This document shows positions 7,887 to 15,801 of a DNA stretch of 40,455 bases, one piece after another. Each line of letters starts with the position of its first letter. Position 1 is the stretch's first letter. Under the pieces are notes generated by a model that was not told the DNA's origin, did not search any database, and saw nothing but the letters and a program-made list of their open reading frames with translations. A program made the position numbers and the translations under genes. Origin of the DNA: Streptomyces sp. SolWspMP-5a-2 (GTDB lineage Bacteria > Actinomycetota > Actinomycetes > Streptomycetales > Streptomycetaceae). The stretch is taken from contig NZ_FMCI01000318.1 of NCBI RefSeq assembly GCF_900091845.1, positions 1 through 40,455 on the forward strand. Reading direction: 5' to 3'.

Positions 7887-8789
7887 TCACAGCGGGGTGG
7901 CGGGCAGCGCGAGGTAGGTGCGGGCCAGTCGGCTCAGCACGGGGTGGGTCGCGGGGAACTCCCGGTCGTCGACGCGGACGACGGAGCGCACCCCGGTGAC
8001 CGCGTTGGTGGCGAACACCGCCTCGCAGTCGTCGAGTTCGGGGATGGAGACCAGGTCGGTCAGGTCGTCGCCCGCCCGGCGCAGGAGCTGGCGGGTGGTC
8101 CCGGCGAGGATGTCGCCGCCCGGCCACACGACCTCTCCGTCGCGCACCAGGCCGATGTTCCAGGTGCCGCCCTCCAGGATCGCGCCGTCCGCGCCGGTGA
8201 GCAGCACGTCGTCGTAGCCGTCCCGTGCGGCCAGTCGGCGCAGCCGCAGGGTGGCAGAGAGACCGACGGACTTGACCTCGGGCAGGTCGCGGAGGTGGAC
8301 GGCGGTGCGCACCCGCAGCGGTCCGGGGTCGCCGGTGGGCGCGGGCCGTGCGGTCACCAGGACGCGCGGGTGGGCGTCCATGGCGATGGTGGCGAGGTTG
8401 AGCGCGGGGTCGTAGACCGTGACCCGGACGACCCGGCGGCCGCTTGCGGGCGCGGCGCGGCGGGCCAGGGCGCGGACCCGGTCGGGATCGAGGGGGGTGT
8501 CGAAGAGGAGACGGCAGTCGCGGATCAGCCGCTCCAGGTGGAGGTCGAGACCGCGGACGGCGCCGTCCTCGACCAACAGGGTCGTGAAATGGCCGTAGTT
8601 GGTGAGGGCCAGGGTGGCCAGGTCGTCGGGCGCGGCCGGTTCGCCGTCCAGCTCGATCGTGGTGTCGCCCTGCGGGGCCGGCCGCTCGGGCCGGTGCGCG
8701 GGCGGGACGGGCGGGGCGGGGGGAGCGACCGGGCGGGCCGGTTCGCCGGTCGGGCCGTCCTGGGCGGCGGCGTGCGGGCATCCGCTCAC
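7887..8789 (-). CDS. pabC: 4-amino-4-deoxychorismate lyase (PabC)
   Basis: A 300-residue fold-type IV PLP enzyme. The Schiff-base lysine is Lys173 in LPEVKSVGL, the phosphate-binding and lid motif is EGGTWNIGLV, and NYGHFTTLLVEDG near residue 65 matches the start of the catalytic fold. It should release pyruvate from 4-amino-4-deoxychorismate to give p-aminobenzoate, the PKS starter, following PabAB. The GTG start overlaps the fscRI stop as GTGA, implying translational coupling. About 44 residues at the N-terminus, rich in Pro and Ala, have no counterpart in E. coli PabC. Other class IV enzymes (D-amino-acid or branched-chain aminotransferases) are possible on motifs alone, but the pabAB context decides. 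Confidence 0.85.
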   Translation of the reverse strand: MSGCPHAAAQDGPTGEPARPVAPPAPPVPPAHRPERPAPQGDTTIELDGEPAAPDDLATLALTNYGHFTTLLVEDGAVRGLDLHLERLIRDCRLLFDTPLDPDRVRALARRAAPASGRRVVRVTVYDPALNLATIAMDAHPRVLVTARPAPTGDPGPLRVRTAVHLRDLPEVKSVGLSATLRLRRLAARDGYDDVLLTGADGAILEGGTWNIGLVRDGEVVWPGGDILAGTTRQLLRRAGDDLTDLVSIPELDDCEAVFATNAVTGVRSVVRVDDREFPATHPVLSRLARTYLALPATPL

Positions 8790-9454
8790 TTGATGAAGTC
8801 CTCGACGACGCGCGGCGGCCAGGTGCCGACCTTGAGGACGCCCATCGAGTAGGCGCGCGAGACGAGGGCGGCCCGGTTGGGGACCTTCAGCGCGCGCAGC
8901 AGACCGGTGACGTGGTACTCGACGCCCTGCCTGCTGAGGTAGAGGCGGGAGGCGAGGGGGATGGTGGAGACCCCGGCGGCTATGCCTTCGAGGATGCGGG
9001 CGTCTATCTCGCTCAGCAGCCGCTTGCGGGGCGCGACGGCGGCGGCCTCCTCGGCCTTCTCACCGGCGGCGGACATCACCACGAGGATGGCGGCGACGTC
9101 GGGGGTGTGGGCGCCGCGGACGGCCATGGCGCTCAGCGGCAGCATCGACGCGGCGCTCTCCTCGCCGACCGCGATGACCTCGGTGGCGAAGCGGTGGCGC
9201 TTGCCCTCCAGCATCCGGGCGAACTGCCGCAGCAGTGGCTGCTGGACGCTGGGGTGGACGAGGTCGCAGAAGTGCTTGCCGCACAGGTCGGCGGTGGGGC
9301 CGCCGAAGCGGCGGTCGAACTCCCGGTTCACCTGCTGGATGGTGAGGGACGGGTCGAGGCAGGCGACGTAGGCGTCGGGACGGTCGAAGTCGTCGGTGAC
9401 ACCCGCGGAGTGGTCCGGTGAACCGGCCGGCGCGGGGGTCTGCGTGCGGTCCAT
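8786..9454 (-). CDS. fscRI: PAS-LuxR pathway activator (FscRI/PimM type)
   Basis: A 222-residue regulator with an N-terminal PAS domain (about 25-130; YVACLDPSLTIQQVNREFD is the typical PAS start, then GKHFCDLVHP) and a C-terminal LuxR helix-turn-helix (LSEIDARILEGIAAG, SRQGVEYHVTGLLRALKV). This small PAS-LuxR class (PimM, PteF, AmphRIV, NysRIV, FscRI) is the conserved activator of polyene clusters and binds a 16-bp site, CTVGGGAWWTCCCBAG. Relatives in candicidin producers are also known to switch on antimycin genes elsewhere in the genome. ATG 9454 is preferred; TTG 9481 in frame would add nine residues. It is co-transcribed with pabC and preceded by a 516-base gap with its own control elements. 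Confidence 0.88.
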   Translation of the reverse strand: MDRTQTPAPAGSPDHSAGVTDDFDRPDAYVACLDPSLTIQQVNREFDRRFGGPTADLCGKHFCDLVHPSVQQPLLRQFARMLEGKRHRFATEVIAVGEESAASMLPLSAMAVRGAHTPDVAAILVVMSAAGEKAEEAAAVAPRKRLLSEIDARILEGIAAGVSTIPLASRLYLSRQGVEYHVTGLLRALKVPNRAALVSRAYSMGVLKVGTWPPRVVEDFIK

Positions 9455-9670
9455 GAGCGTGGTGTGGGGGGTGGGCGTCAAGGAACTCGGAACCCTTCTG
9501 CAAGAGCACTAACGGTGGCGGGGGGCAGGGATCCCACGAGCGGTACGGAGCCCTGCCGGGAGCCTTGTCGAAAAAGGCGGTGCGGGGAAGCAGATGATTT
9601 GGATATTACGAAGACGGGCAAGCATGGGTCAACGCGCACCGGGCCCGGCCTGCCAATCCTGTGGTATCTC

Positions 9671-9698
9671 CTTCGGTAGGTACGGTCCCGTACCGAAG
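9671..9698. promoter_or_regulatory. Nested palindrome in the fscRI upstream region
   Basis: CTTCGGTA (9671-9678) pairs perfectly with TACCGAAG (9691-9698), and inside it GGTACGG (9679-9685) pairs with CCGTACC (9688-9694); the two palindromes share bases and are mutually exclusive as hairpins. A near-identical direct copy of the left arm, GTTCGGTAGG, follows at 9701-9710. It lies about 220 bases upstream of the fscRI start. It could be an operator for a dimeric regulator or a switchable leader RNA. Confidence 0.45.
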
Positions 9699-9913
9699 GG
9701 GTTCGGTAGGGAGGGGTTCGGTGTTCGGTCCTCGCCTTTTCACCCCACCTCGACCAGCAGAAACACCCCGCTGTCGACGAAATCGCCCATGTCGCGGAAG
9801 TGAAAGCGCTTGCCCTGCGCGAACCGCCGGGTACGGGCCGGTAAATCATGACAGAAGTTCAGCTAATTGTGCGCCGAGTGAGCATCCGTCACACCGGGGA
9901 ACCGCAAACGGAA

Positions 9914-9958
9914 ACGCCCGGCCCCTTCCCGTAATATTCCGGGATAAAGGCCGGGCGT
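9914..9958 (-). terminator. fscRII transcription terminator
   Basis: ACGCCCGGCC (9914-9923) and GGCCGGGCGT (9949-9958) form a perfect 10-pair stem 13 bases beyond the fscRII stop; the loop contains a second small stem (CCCG/CGGG). On the minus strand the stem is followed by TTTCCGTTT, a modest U-rich tail. It separates the LAL genes from fscRI. Confidence 0.75.
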
Positions 9959-9970
9959 CTTCCTGGTGTA

Positions 9971-12817
9971 TTACTTGGGGGCATCCCCGATTTCCGTGCC
10001 GGAAACCAGTCCGATGAGTTCGCGACGCCCCGCGATGCCCACTTTCCGGTAGACATGGGTGAGGTGCTTCTCGACGGCGCGGGAGCTGACCTGCAGCTCC
10101 CCGGCGATCTCCTGGTTGGTCAGGCCGCGGCAGGCGAGCCCGGCCACCCGGCGCTCGGTCGGGGTGAGCAGGTGGTGCGGGAACGCCACCGGGGTGTGCC
10201 GGTCGCCGCTGCCGCCCACCGCGCGTTCGGCGAGGAAGGGCGCGCCGCAGGCGGTCGCCAGGGTGGCGGCCTCCCGGGCCAGCGCCTCCGACTCCGGTCC
10301 GCCGCCCAGGCGTTCGGCGAGCGACAGCAGCGCGCGGGCCAGCTCGAGCTGGTTGGCGGAGCCGCGCAGCACGGTGACGGCCTCGCGCAGCAGCGCCACT
10401 CCCCGGCCGCCGTCCTCCAGGCGTCCGAGCAGCCGCATGGCGCGGCCGACGCCGACCGGCGCGCCCCACTGCTCGGCGCGGGCCAGCTCCTCCTCGGCCA
10501 GGGCGCGGGCGGTGCGGTGGTCCCCGAGGCGGCGGTGGACGCCGACGGCCCAGGAGCGCCAGGGGAAGAGGACCGGGTTGTGCCAGCCTGCCGCCTCCAG
10601 TTGGCGGCCGCAGGACCTGAGCGAGTCGAGGGCGCCGGTGTGGTCGCCCGCGGCGATCTCCCGGGTGGCTTCGAGGAGGCGGAGGATGCCGGTGAGGGTG
10701 AGGCCCTGCGGGCGGATGCGGCCCGCGCGGCGCAGCACCCGCTCGGCGAGGGCGGGGTCGCGGGTCTCCAGGGCGACGATGGCGTGGGTCATCGTCGCGA
10801 CGGTGCCCAGGGTGTGGTGGTCGGACTCGGTCATGCCGAGCGCGGTCTCCGACTGCTCCCGGGCCTGCGCGAGCCGCCCGCGGCCGAGGTGGACGAGGGC
10901 CTGCTCGATGTGGGCCAGGGCGTTGGCGGGGGTGGTGCGCCGGGTGTGGGCGCGGTGTTCGACGGCGAGCCAGGAGTCGACGGCCTCCACCGAGTCGGCG
11001 GCGATCATCGTGATGATGACCAGGGGCAGGGTGGAGTGGATGCGCGCGGAGGTGGCGGGTTCGCGGTCCAGGACGCGCTCGGCGAGCCGCACCACCTCGT
11101 GGGCGGGCATCCGGCAGCCGAGGGTGACGGCGCCGAGCAGGGCGATGGTCAACTCCCGTTCGGCGGCGGTGTCCAGGGGCGGTTCCGGGCCGAGTTGCTT
11201 CAACCGGTCGGCGGCGGCGGCCAGGACGACGGGGTCCTCGTGGCCGCAGTGGCGCAGCCGCGCCTCCAGGCGGAGGGCGAGGTCGCGGTCGGCGCCGGTG
11301 AGCAGGTCGGCGGGGCCGAGTCCTTCGGCGGCCTGCCGCAGCAGTTCGACGACGGTCAGCAGGGCGGGGCCGAGCGGGGTGGGCGAGATGCGCAGCGCGG
11401 CCACGGCCCGGTCCCGGGGTTCGGGCAGCAGGGTCATCGCCTGGGCGATGTGCCGTTCGCAGGCGAGCGGGTCGAACCCCCGTTCCGCGGTGGCGAGTTC
11501 GACGAGGAGGCGGGCGCGGCCGACGCCGTCGGCGGGGCTGTCGAGCAGGGCGCGCTGGAGGTAGCGGGCGGCGGCGTCGGGGGCGCCGCGGCGCAGGGCG
11601 GTGTCGGCGGCGGCGCGCAGGACGTCGACGGCCCACGGCTGGTGCCGGGTGACGACGGCCATGAGCTGGGCGGCGACCTGTTCGGCGGGGGCTCCGGCGG
11701 AGTAGAGCAGGGCGGCGGCCTCGTCGTGCATCCGCTCCCGCTGGACCATGGTGAGGCTGGACTCGGCGGCGTCGCGGACGGCCCGGTGCACGAAGCGGGG
11801 TTCGTGGGCGACGCGCGGTTCGTGGGCGACGGCGAGCATGCCGAGGGCGCCGAGGGCGCGCAGGGCCCCGGAGTAGCCGATGGTGTCGAGTCCGGCGAGC
11901 CGGGCCAGGGCCTCGGGGCCGCCCTGTTCGCCGAGGACGGCCATGGCGGCGGCGAGGTCGCGGACCGCGGGGGGCTGGGTGCGCAGGATGCTGGCGACCC
12001 GTTCGCGCAGTTGCGAGGGGGCCAACCCCCGTGCCACGTCGGCGTGTTCGGCGAACGGGCGGCGGCCGAGTACCTCGGTGCCGATGAGGGTCGACATGAG
12101 GAACAGCGGGTTGCCGGCGGAGACTTCGTGGCAGGCGGCGACGAACTCGTCGTCGCCCGGCTCCCCGAAGCGTTCCTCGACCAAGGCGTGGGCGGCGGTG
12201 AGGCTGAGGGAGGCGGGCCGCAGGGTCTGGGTGGCGGCCTCGCGGACCTCGCGGATCAGGGTGTGGTGGGTGCGGGGGTCGCCGTCGCGCAGGGCGCAGA
12301 CGATGACGGCGCGCAGTCCGTGCAGGCGTTTGGCGAGGTAGGTCAGCCAGCGCAGGGAGGGCACGTCGGACCACTGGAGGTCGTCGACGAGGATGAGCAG
12401 CCGGTTCTCGGTGCTGACGTTGGCGATCAGGGAGAACAGTCCGTGCAGGACGGCCTCGGTGGCGGCGATGGCCTGGTCGGCGCCGGGCGGGGCGGCGTCG
12501 TCGGCGAGGACGTGCCGGGCGAAGGAGGCGTGGGCGTCCATCCAGCGGTCCCGGGCGTCCTCGGGCGAGTCGCTCAGCAGCGTCTCGAAGAGCTGGCGTA
12601 CGACGCCGAAGGCGAAGTCCTGCTCCATGGAGGCGGCGTTGGCGCGCAGGACCCGGATGTCGTCGTGGCCGTCGGCGAGCGCGGGCAGCCGCTGGAGGAG
12701 GGCCGAGCGGCCGATGCCGAGCGGGCCGGTGAGCAGGACCAGGGAGGACCGGCCGTCGGTGGCGGCGCCCAGGGCGGCGTCGACCAGGGCGATCTCGGTG
12801 TTGCGCTCCAGCAGCAT
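9971..12817 (-). CDS. fscRII: LuxR-family LAL regulator (FscRII position)
   Basis: A 948-residue large ATP-binding LuxR protein. The N-terminal AAA-type domain starts with LLERNTEIALVDAAL; its P-loop reads GPLGIGRS (31-38), with Arg37 where Walker A has the essential Lys. Walker B LLILVDD is at about 140-146. A long alpha-helical, TPR-like middle follows, and the C-terminus has the LuxR helix-turn-helix (LTPTERRVAGLACRGLTNQE, then AVEKHLTHVYRKVGI). ATG 12817 is four bases after the fscRIII stop and has GGAGGG about nine bases upstream; the open frame continues to 12895 but overlaps fscRIII. Polyene clusters of this type carry three such genes with one PAS-LuxR gene. The Roman numeral is assigned by gene order. 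Confidence 0.87.
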   Translation of the reverse strand: MLLERNTEIALVDAALGAATDGRSSLVLLTGPLGIGRSALLQRLPALADGHDDIRVLRANAASMEQDFAFGVVRQLFETLLSDSPEDARDRWMDAHASFARHVLADDAAPPGADQAIAATEAVLHGLFSLIANVSTENRLLILVDDLQWSDVPSLRWLTYLAKRLHGLRAVIVCALRDGDPRTHHTLIREVREAATQTLRPASLSLTAAHALVEERFGEPGDDEFVAACHEVSAGNPLFLMSTLIGTEVLGRRPFAEHADVARGLAPSQLRERVASILRTQPPAVRDLAAAMAVLGEQGGPEALARLAGLDTIGYSGALRALGALGMLAVAHEPRVAHEPRFVHRAVRDAAESSLTMVQRERMHDEAAALLYSAGAPAEQVAAQLMAVVTRHQPWAVDVLRAAADTALRRGAPDAAARYLQRALLDSPADGVGRARLLVELATAERGFDPLACERHIAQAMTLLPEPRDRAVAALRISPTPLGPALLTVVELLRQAAEGLGPADLLTGADRDLALRLEARLRHCGHEDPVVLAAAADRLKQLGPEPPLDTAAERELTIALLGAVTLGCRMPAHEVVRLAERVLDREPATSARIHSTLPLVIITMIAADSVEAVDSWLAVEHRAHTRRTTPANALAHIEQALVHLGRGRLAQAREQSETALGMTESDHHTLGTVATMTHAIVALETRDPALAERVLRRAGRIRPQGLTLTGILRLLEATREIAAGDHTGALDSLRSCGRQLEAAGWHNPVLFPWRSWAVGVHRRLGDHRTARALAEEELARAEQWGAPVGVGRAMRLLGRLEDGGRGVALLREAVTVLRGSANQLELARALLSLAERLGGGPESEALAREAATLATACGAPFLAERAVGGSGDRHTPVAFPHHLLTPTERRVAGLACRGLTNQEIAGELQVSSRAVEKHLTHVYRKVGIAGRRELIGLVSGTEIGDAPK

Positions 12818-12821
12818 ATGG

Positions 12822-15719
12822 TCAGCTGCCCTCCGATCCTTGGGCCAGTGCGCGCAGTTCCTCGCGTCCGCGGATGCGGAGCTTGCGGTAGACACCGCTC
12901 AGGCGCAGTTCGACGGTGCGGGTGGTGACCGAGAGGATCGTGGCGATCTCCCGGTTGCCGAGGCCGCGGGTGACGAGGACGGCCGCCTCGCGTTCGGCGT
13001 CGCTGAGGCCGCGCCAGGCGGCCGGGACCTGGGGGGCGGGCCGTGCGGCCGCGGCGGGCGGGGTGGGGCGGGGGCGGCCGTCGTGCCCGGCGGTGTCGGC
13101 GAGCAGGGTGGCGGCGAGATCGCCCGGCAGAATCGATCCGGCGGTGCTCAGCGAGACCACCGACCTGCGGTCGGCCTCGTCCCGTTCGGCAGAGGCGAGT
13201 TCGAGCACGGCGCGGGTGTAGTCGGTGCGCGCGGGGGCCTCGCTGAGGGTGGCGACGGCGGCACGGAGGTGTTCGACGCGCTGGTCGGCGACGACCATGG
13301 CGAGCCCGAGTTCGGCGCGGCCCAGGGTGCTGCTCGCGCCCCAGCGGCGGGCGAGGCTCAGCTCCTCGCGGGCCAGCCGCAGGGCCTCCTCGCTGTCGCC
13401 GAGGGTGTGTCCGGCCTCGGCGGCCAGTGAACGCCAGGGCAGTTCGGCGGGGTTGTGGCAGCCGAAGCGCAGCAGCCAGCGTCCCGCCGCCCTGAAGTAC
13501 TCCCTGGCCTGGTACGGGTCGTCGCGGACCCGGGCCAGCACGCCCTGGGCGAAGAGCAGGTAGCCGGTGGTGGCGCACTCCTGGGCGAGGCGCGGCACCG
13601 GGCGGGCGGCGGTCTCGGCGGCGCGGTCGATCCGGCCGCGCTGGAGGTCGGCGACGACGTTGAGCGCGATCCAGTACGGGAGGTAGAGCGGATGGCGGCT
13701 GGCGGGCGGCAGTTCGGCCTCGGCGGCGGCCAGGTCGCGTCCGGCCGCGTCCGGGCGGCCGTGCCGGATGTGCAGGTCGGCGCGGACGCACAGGAGGTGG
13801 GCGACGGCGATGGAGGAGCGCTCCCGGTGGGCCTCGGAGAGCATCTCGGCGATCCGGGTCTCGACCTCGTCGCCGTCGTCGGTGAGCAGCAGGGTGCGGC
13901 AGGCGAAGAGGCGAGGCACCACGAGCGGCGGGCGGCCGTCCGGGTCGGGGGCGAGGGCGGCGCGGGCCAGCCGCCTGGCCTCGTCGATGTGGGCCCCGGC
14001 CACGGCGTGCTGCCAGGCGCGCAGTCCGGCGACGGCGGGGCTGTGCGAGTGGTCGGGGAGCGCGGGCGCGGGCAGGATGTCGAGTTCGGTCTCGTCGTGG
14101 CGCAGCGAGTGGCCGATCCGCAGCAGCGCGGTCATCTCGTGCTGTTCGGCGAGCGAGGGGGACTCGGGGAGCGCCTCGGCCCGGGTGGTGGAGGGGCAGT
14201 GGGCCGCCGCGTGGGTGCCGGGCGCCCTGGGCGGGGTGAGGGGTTCGGGGTCGGCGCGGCCCCGGTGCGGGCGTTCGCGCGGGCCGTCGTCGCCCGCGGG
14301 CTCGGAGAGTCCGGCGTTCTCGGCGAGGGCGAGGCGGGCGGAGCGGGTGTCGCCGCCGAGCAGGCAGAGGTCGACGGCGCGGGAGCGCAGGCCGGTGCCG
14401 GGGGTGCGGATCAGGCCGTGCAGCCGGCGTTCGGCGGCGGCGGGCACGGAGACCATCTCCACCGAGGCGAGCTGGAACTCGACGCGGGCCCGGGTCTCGG
14501 CGTCCAGGGGTTCGTCGAGGGCGCGGGCGAGGTACCCGGCGGCGCGTTCCCGGTGGCCGCCGCGGAGGGCGGCGGTGAATCCGCGGCGCAGGGTGTCGAC
14601 GGCCCAGGGGGCGCCGACCGGGCGGGCGAGGAGCAGCAGGTCGGCGATGCCCTGGTCGTCGGCGGCGACCCGCTGGGCGAGGCGGGCGGCGCGGGCGTAG
14701 AGGTCGGCGCGGTCGGCGGCGGGCATCTCCTCCAGGACGCGGGCCCTGACAACGCTGTCACGGATATAGGGCGCCCCGTCCTTCAGCGTGGTGAGGCCGC
14801 TGGCCTGGAGGGCGGCGCGGAGTCTGGCCTCGGGTACGGCGTGCGGGCCCGCGAGTCCGCAGACCAGCGGGAAGTCGAGCAGGTCGCCGCAGACGGCGAG
14901 GGCGCGCAGGGCGGCGACGGCGGCCGGGTCGCGCAGTTCGCTCAGCGCCTTGGCGGCGTGGTCGCCGACCACCTCGGTGGTGAGGGCGCGCAGGTGCTCG
15001 ACGTACTCGGCGCGGGGCTGGTGCCCCTCGCGGGTGAAACGTTCCAGAGCGTCGTGCAGGACGGCCGGATTGCCCCGGGTCGCGTCGGCGACGGCGGCGG
15101 TGAAGGCGGCGTCGCCCGGGGTGCCGCAGACGGCGCGGACGGCGTCGGCGGTGCCGCTGGCGGTGAGCGGCGGCAGGGCGAGTTCGATGGTGGAGACGAC
15201 GCTGGTGAGGGAGGTGCCGACGCTCCACTCGGGGCGGGTGATGGCGGCGCCCGTGCTGCTGGCGAGCAGCGCGAGCGGGACCCGGGGCAGCCGTCTGACC
15301 AGGGCTTCGAGCCAGCGCAGCGAGGCGACGTCGAGCCACTGGACGTCCTGCACCACGAGCAGGGTGGGCCGGTCGCGGGCGGCGGTGAGCAGGCCGCCGA
15401 GTCCGGGCAGGCCGCCGCCCGACTGGTCCTGGGCGAGGAAGAGGCGCGGGGCGAGGTCCCGGTCCTCGCCGGTGAGGAGCTGGGCGACGACGCCGTAGCG
15501 GAGCTGGTCCTCGGCGGGGGTGGCGCGGGCGGTGAGGACCCGCAGTCCCGCCTGCTCGGCGCGGGCGGTGGCCCAGTGCAGCAGGGCGTTCTGTCCGAGT
15601 CCCGGTTCTCCCGTCACGGTGACCACCGAGGGGCGCGCGGACCCGAGCTCGCCGATCATGGCCGAGAGCACAGCCTGCTCGCGGTCGCGCTCCAGCAACG
15701 GGAACTCGGGGGACGGCAT
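12822..15719 (-). CDS. fscRIII: LuxR-family LAL regulator (FscRIII position)
   Basis: A 965-residue LAL regulator. The N-terminus PLLERDREQAVLSAMIGEL is the usual entry to the ATPase domain, but the P-loop reads GEPGLGQN (37-44): both the Walker A Lys and the following Thr/Ser are replaced (Gln43, Asn44). Walker B is LLVVQDVQW, with a single acidic residue. The helix-turn-helix at the C-terminus is intact (GLSDAEREAAVLVTRGLGNR, TVELRLSGVYRKLRI). ATG 15719 is the first sensible start; a frame extension to 15842 would overlap fscRIV. The ribosome site is weak. It is followed after four bases by fscRII, so the two are one transcription unit. ATP hydrolysis seems unlikely; DNA binding should be retained. 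Confidence 0.86.
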   Translation of the reverse strand: MPSPEFPLLERDREQAVLSAMIGELGSARPSVVTVTGEPGLGQNALLHWATARAEQAGLRVLTARATPAEDQLRYGVVAQLLTGEDRDLAPRLFLAQDQSGGGLPGLGGLLTAARDRPTLLVVQDVQWLDVASLRWLEALVRRLPRVPLALLASSTGAAITRPEWSVGTSLTSVVSTIELALPPLTASGTADAVRAVCGTPGDAAFTAAVADATRGNPAVLHDALERFTREGHQPRAEYVEHLRALTTEVVGDHAAKALSELRDPAAVAALRALAVCGDLLDFPLVCGLAGPHAVPEARLRAALQASGLTTLKDGAPYIRDSVVRARVLEEMPAADRADLYARAARLAQRVAADDQGIADLLLLARPVGAPWAVDTLRRGFTAALRGGHRERAAGYLARALDEPLDAETRARVEFQLASVEMVSVPAAAERRLHGLIRTPGTGLRSRAVDLCLLGGDTRSARLALAENAGLSEPAGDDGPRERPHRGRADPEPLTPPRAPGTHAAAHCPSTTRAEALPESPSLAEQHEMTALLRIGHSLRHDETELDILPAPALPDHSHSPAVAGLRAWQHAVAGAHIDEARRLARAALAPDPDGRPPLVVPRLFACRTLLLTDDGDEVETRIAEMLSEAHRERSSIAVAHLLCVRADLHIRHGRPDAAGRDLAAAEAELPPASRHPLYLPYWIALNVVADLQRGRIDRAAETAARPVPRLAQECATTGYLLFAQGVLARVRDDPYQAREYFRAAGRWLLRFGCHNPAELPWRSLAAEAGHTLGDSEEALRLAREELSLARRWGASSTLGRAELGLAMVVADQRVEHLRAAVATLSEAPARTDYTRAVLELASAERDEADRRSVVSLSTAGSILPGDLAATLLADTAGHDGRPRPTPPAAAARPAPQVPAAWRGLSDAEREAAVLVTRGLGNREIATILSVTTRTVELRLSGVYRKLRIRGREELRALAQGSEGS

Positions 15720-15801
15720 GGGGTGATCATATATTTCCGCGGGAACAGGAGTACTACATGTAACCTGATGTTCTTTTTGTTGGCTTTTCCTCCCCCGGTT
15801 C
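15720..15801 (-). promoter_or_regulatory. fscRIV-fscRIII intergenic control region
   Basis: This 82-base gap is the most AT-rich stretch among the regulator genes. It holds the palindrome TACATGTA (15755-15762), partly overlapping AGTACT, and runs such as TTCTTTTTGTTGG. No terminator hairpin is visible after fscRIV. It probably carries a promoter for the fscRIII-fscRII pair, possibly controlled through the palindrome. Confidence 0.4.

Larger units (their letters stand above)
9455..9970. other. 516-base gap upstream of fscRI
   Basis: No convincing gene lies here on either strand. Reading toward fscRI on the minus strand it holds the fscRII terminator (9914-9958), an 8-base palindrome AAGCGCTT (9804-9811), a nested inverted repeat (9671-9698) with a partial direct copy (9701-9710), and a stretch around 9595-9612 that is AT-rich for this genome and could carry the fscRI promoter. 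GGGATCCC (9528-9535) lies about 75 bases before the ATG. Confidence 0.7.

Noticed and set aside
9528..9535. GGGATCCC as an FscRI self-binding site
   Set aside because: It has the two half-site cores but no AT spacer between them and poor flanks, so it does not fit the consensus. It may simply be a chance palindrome.
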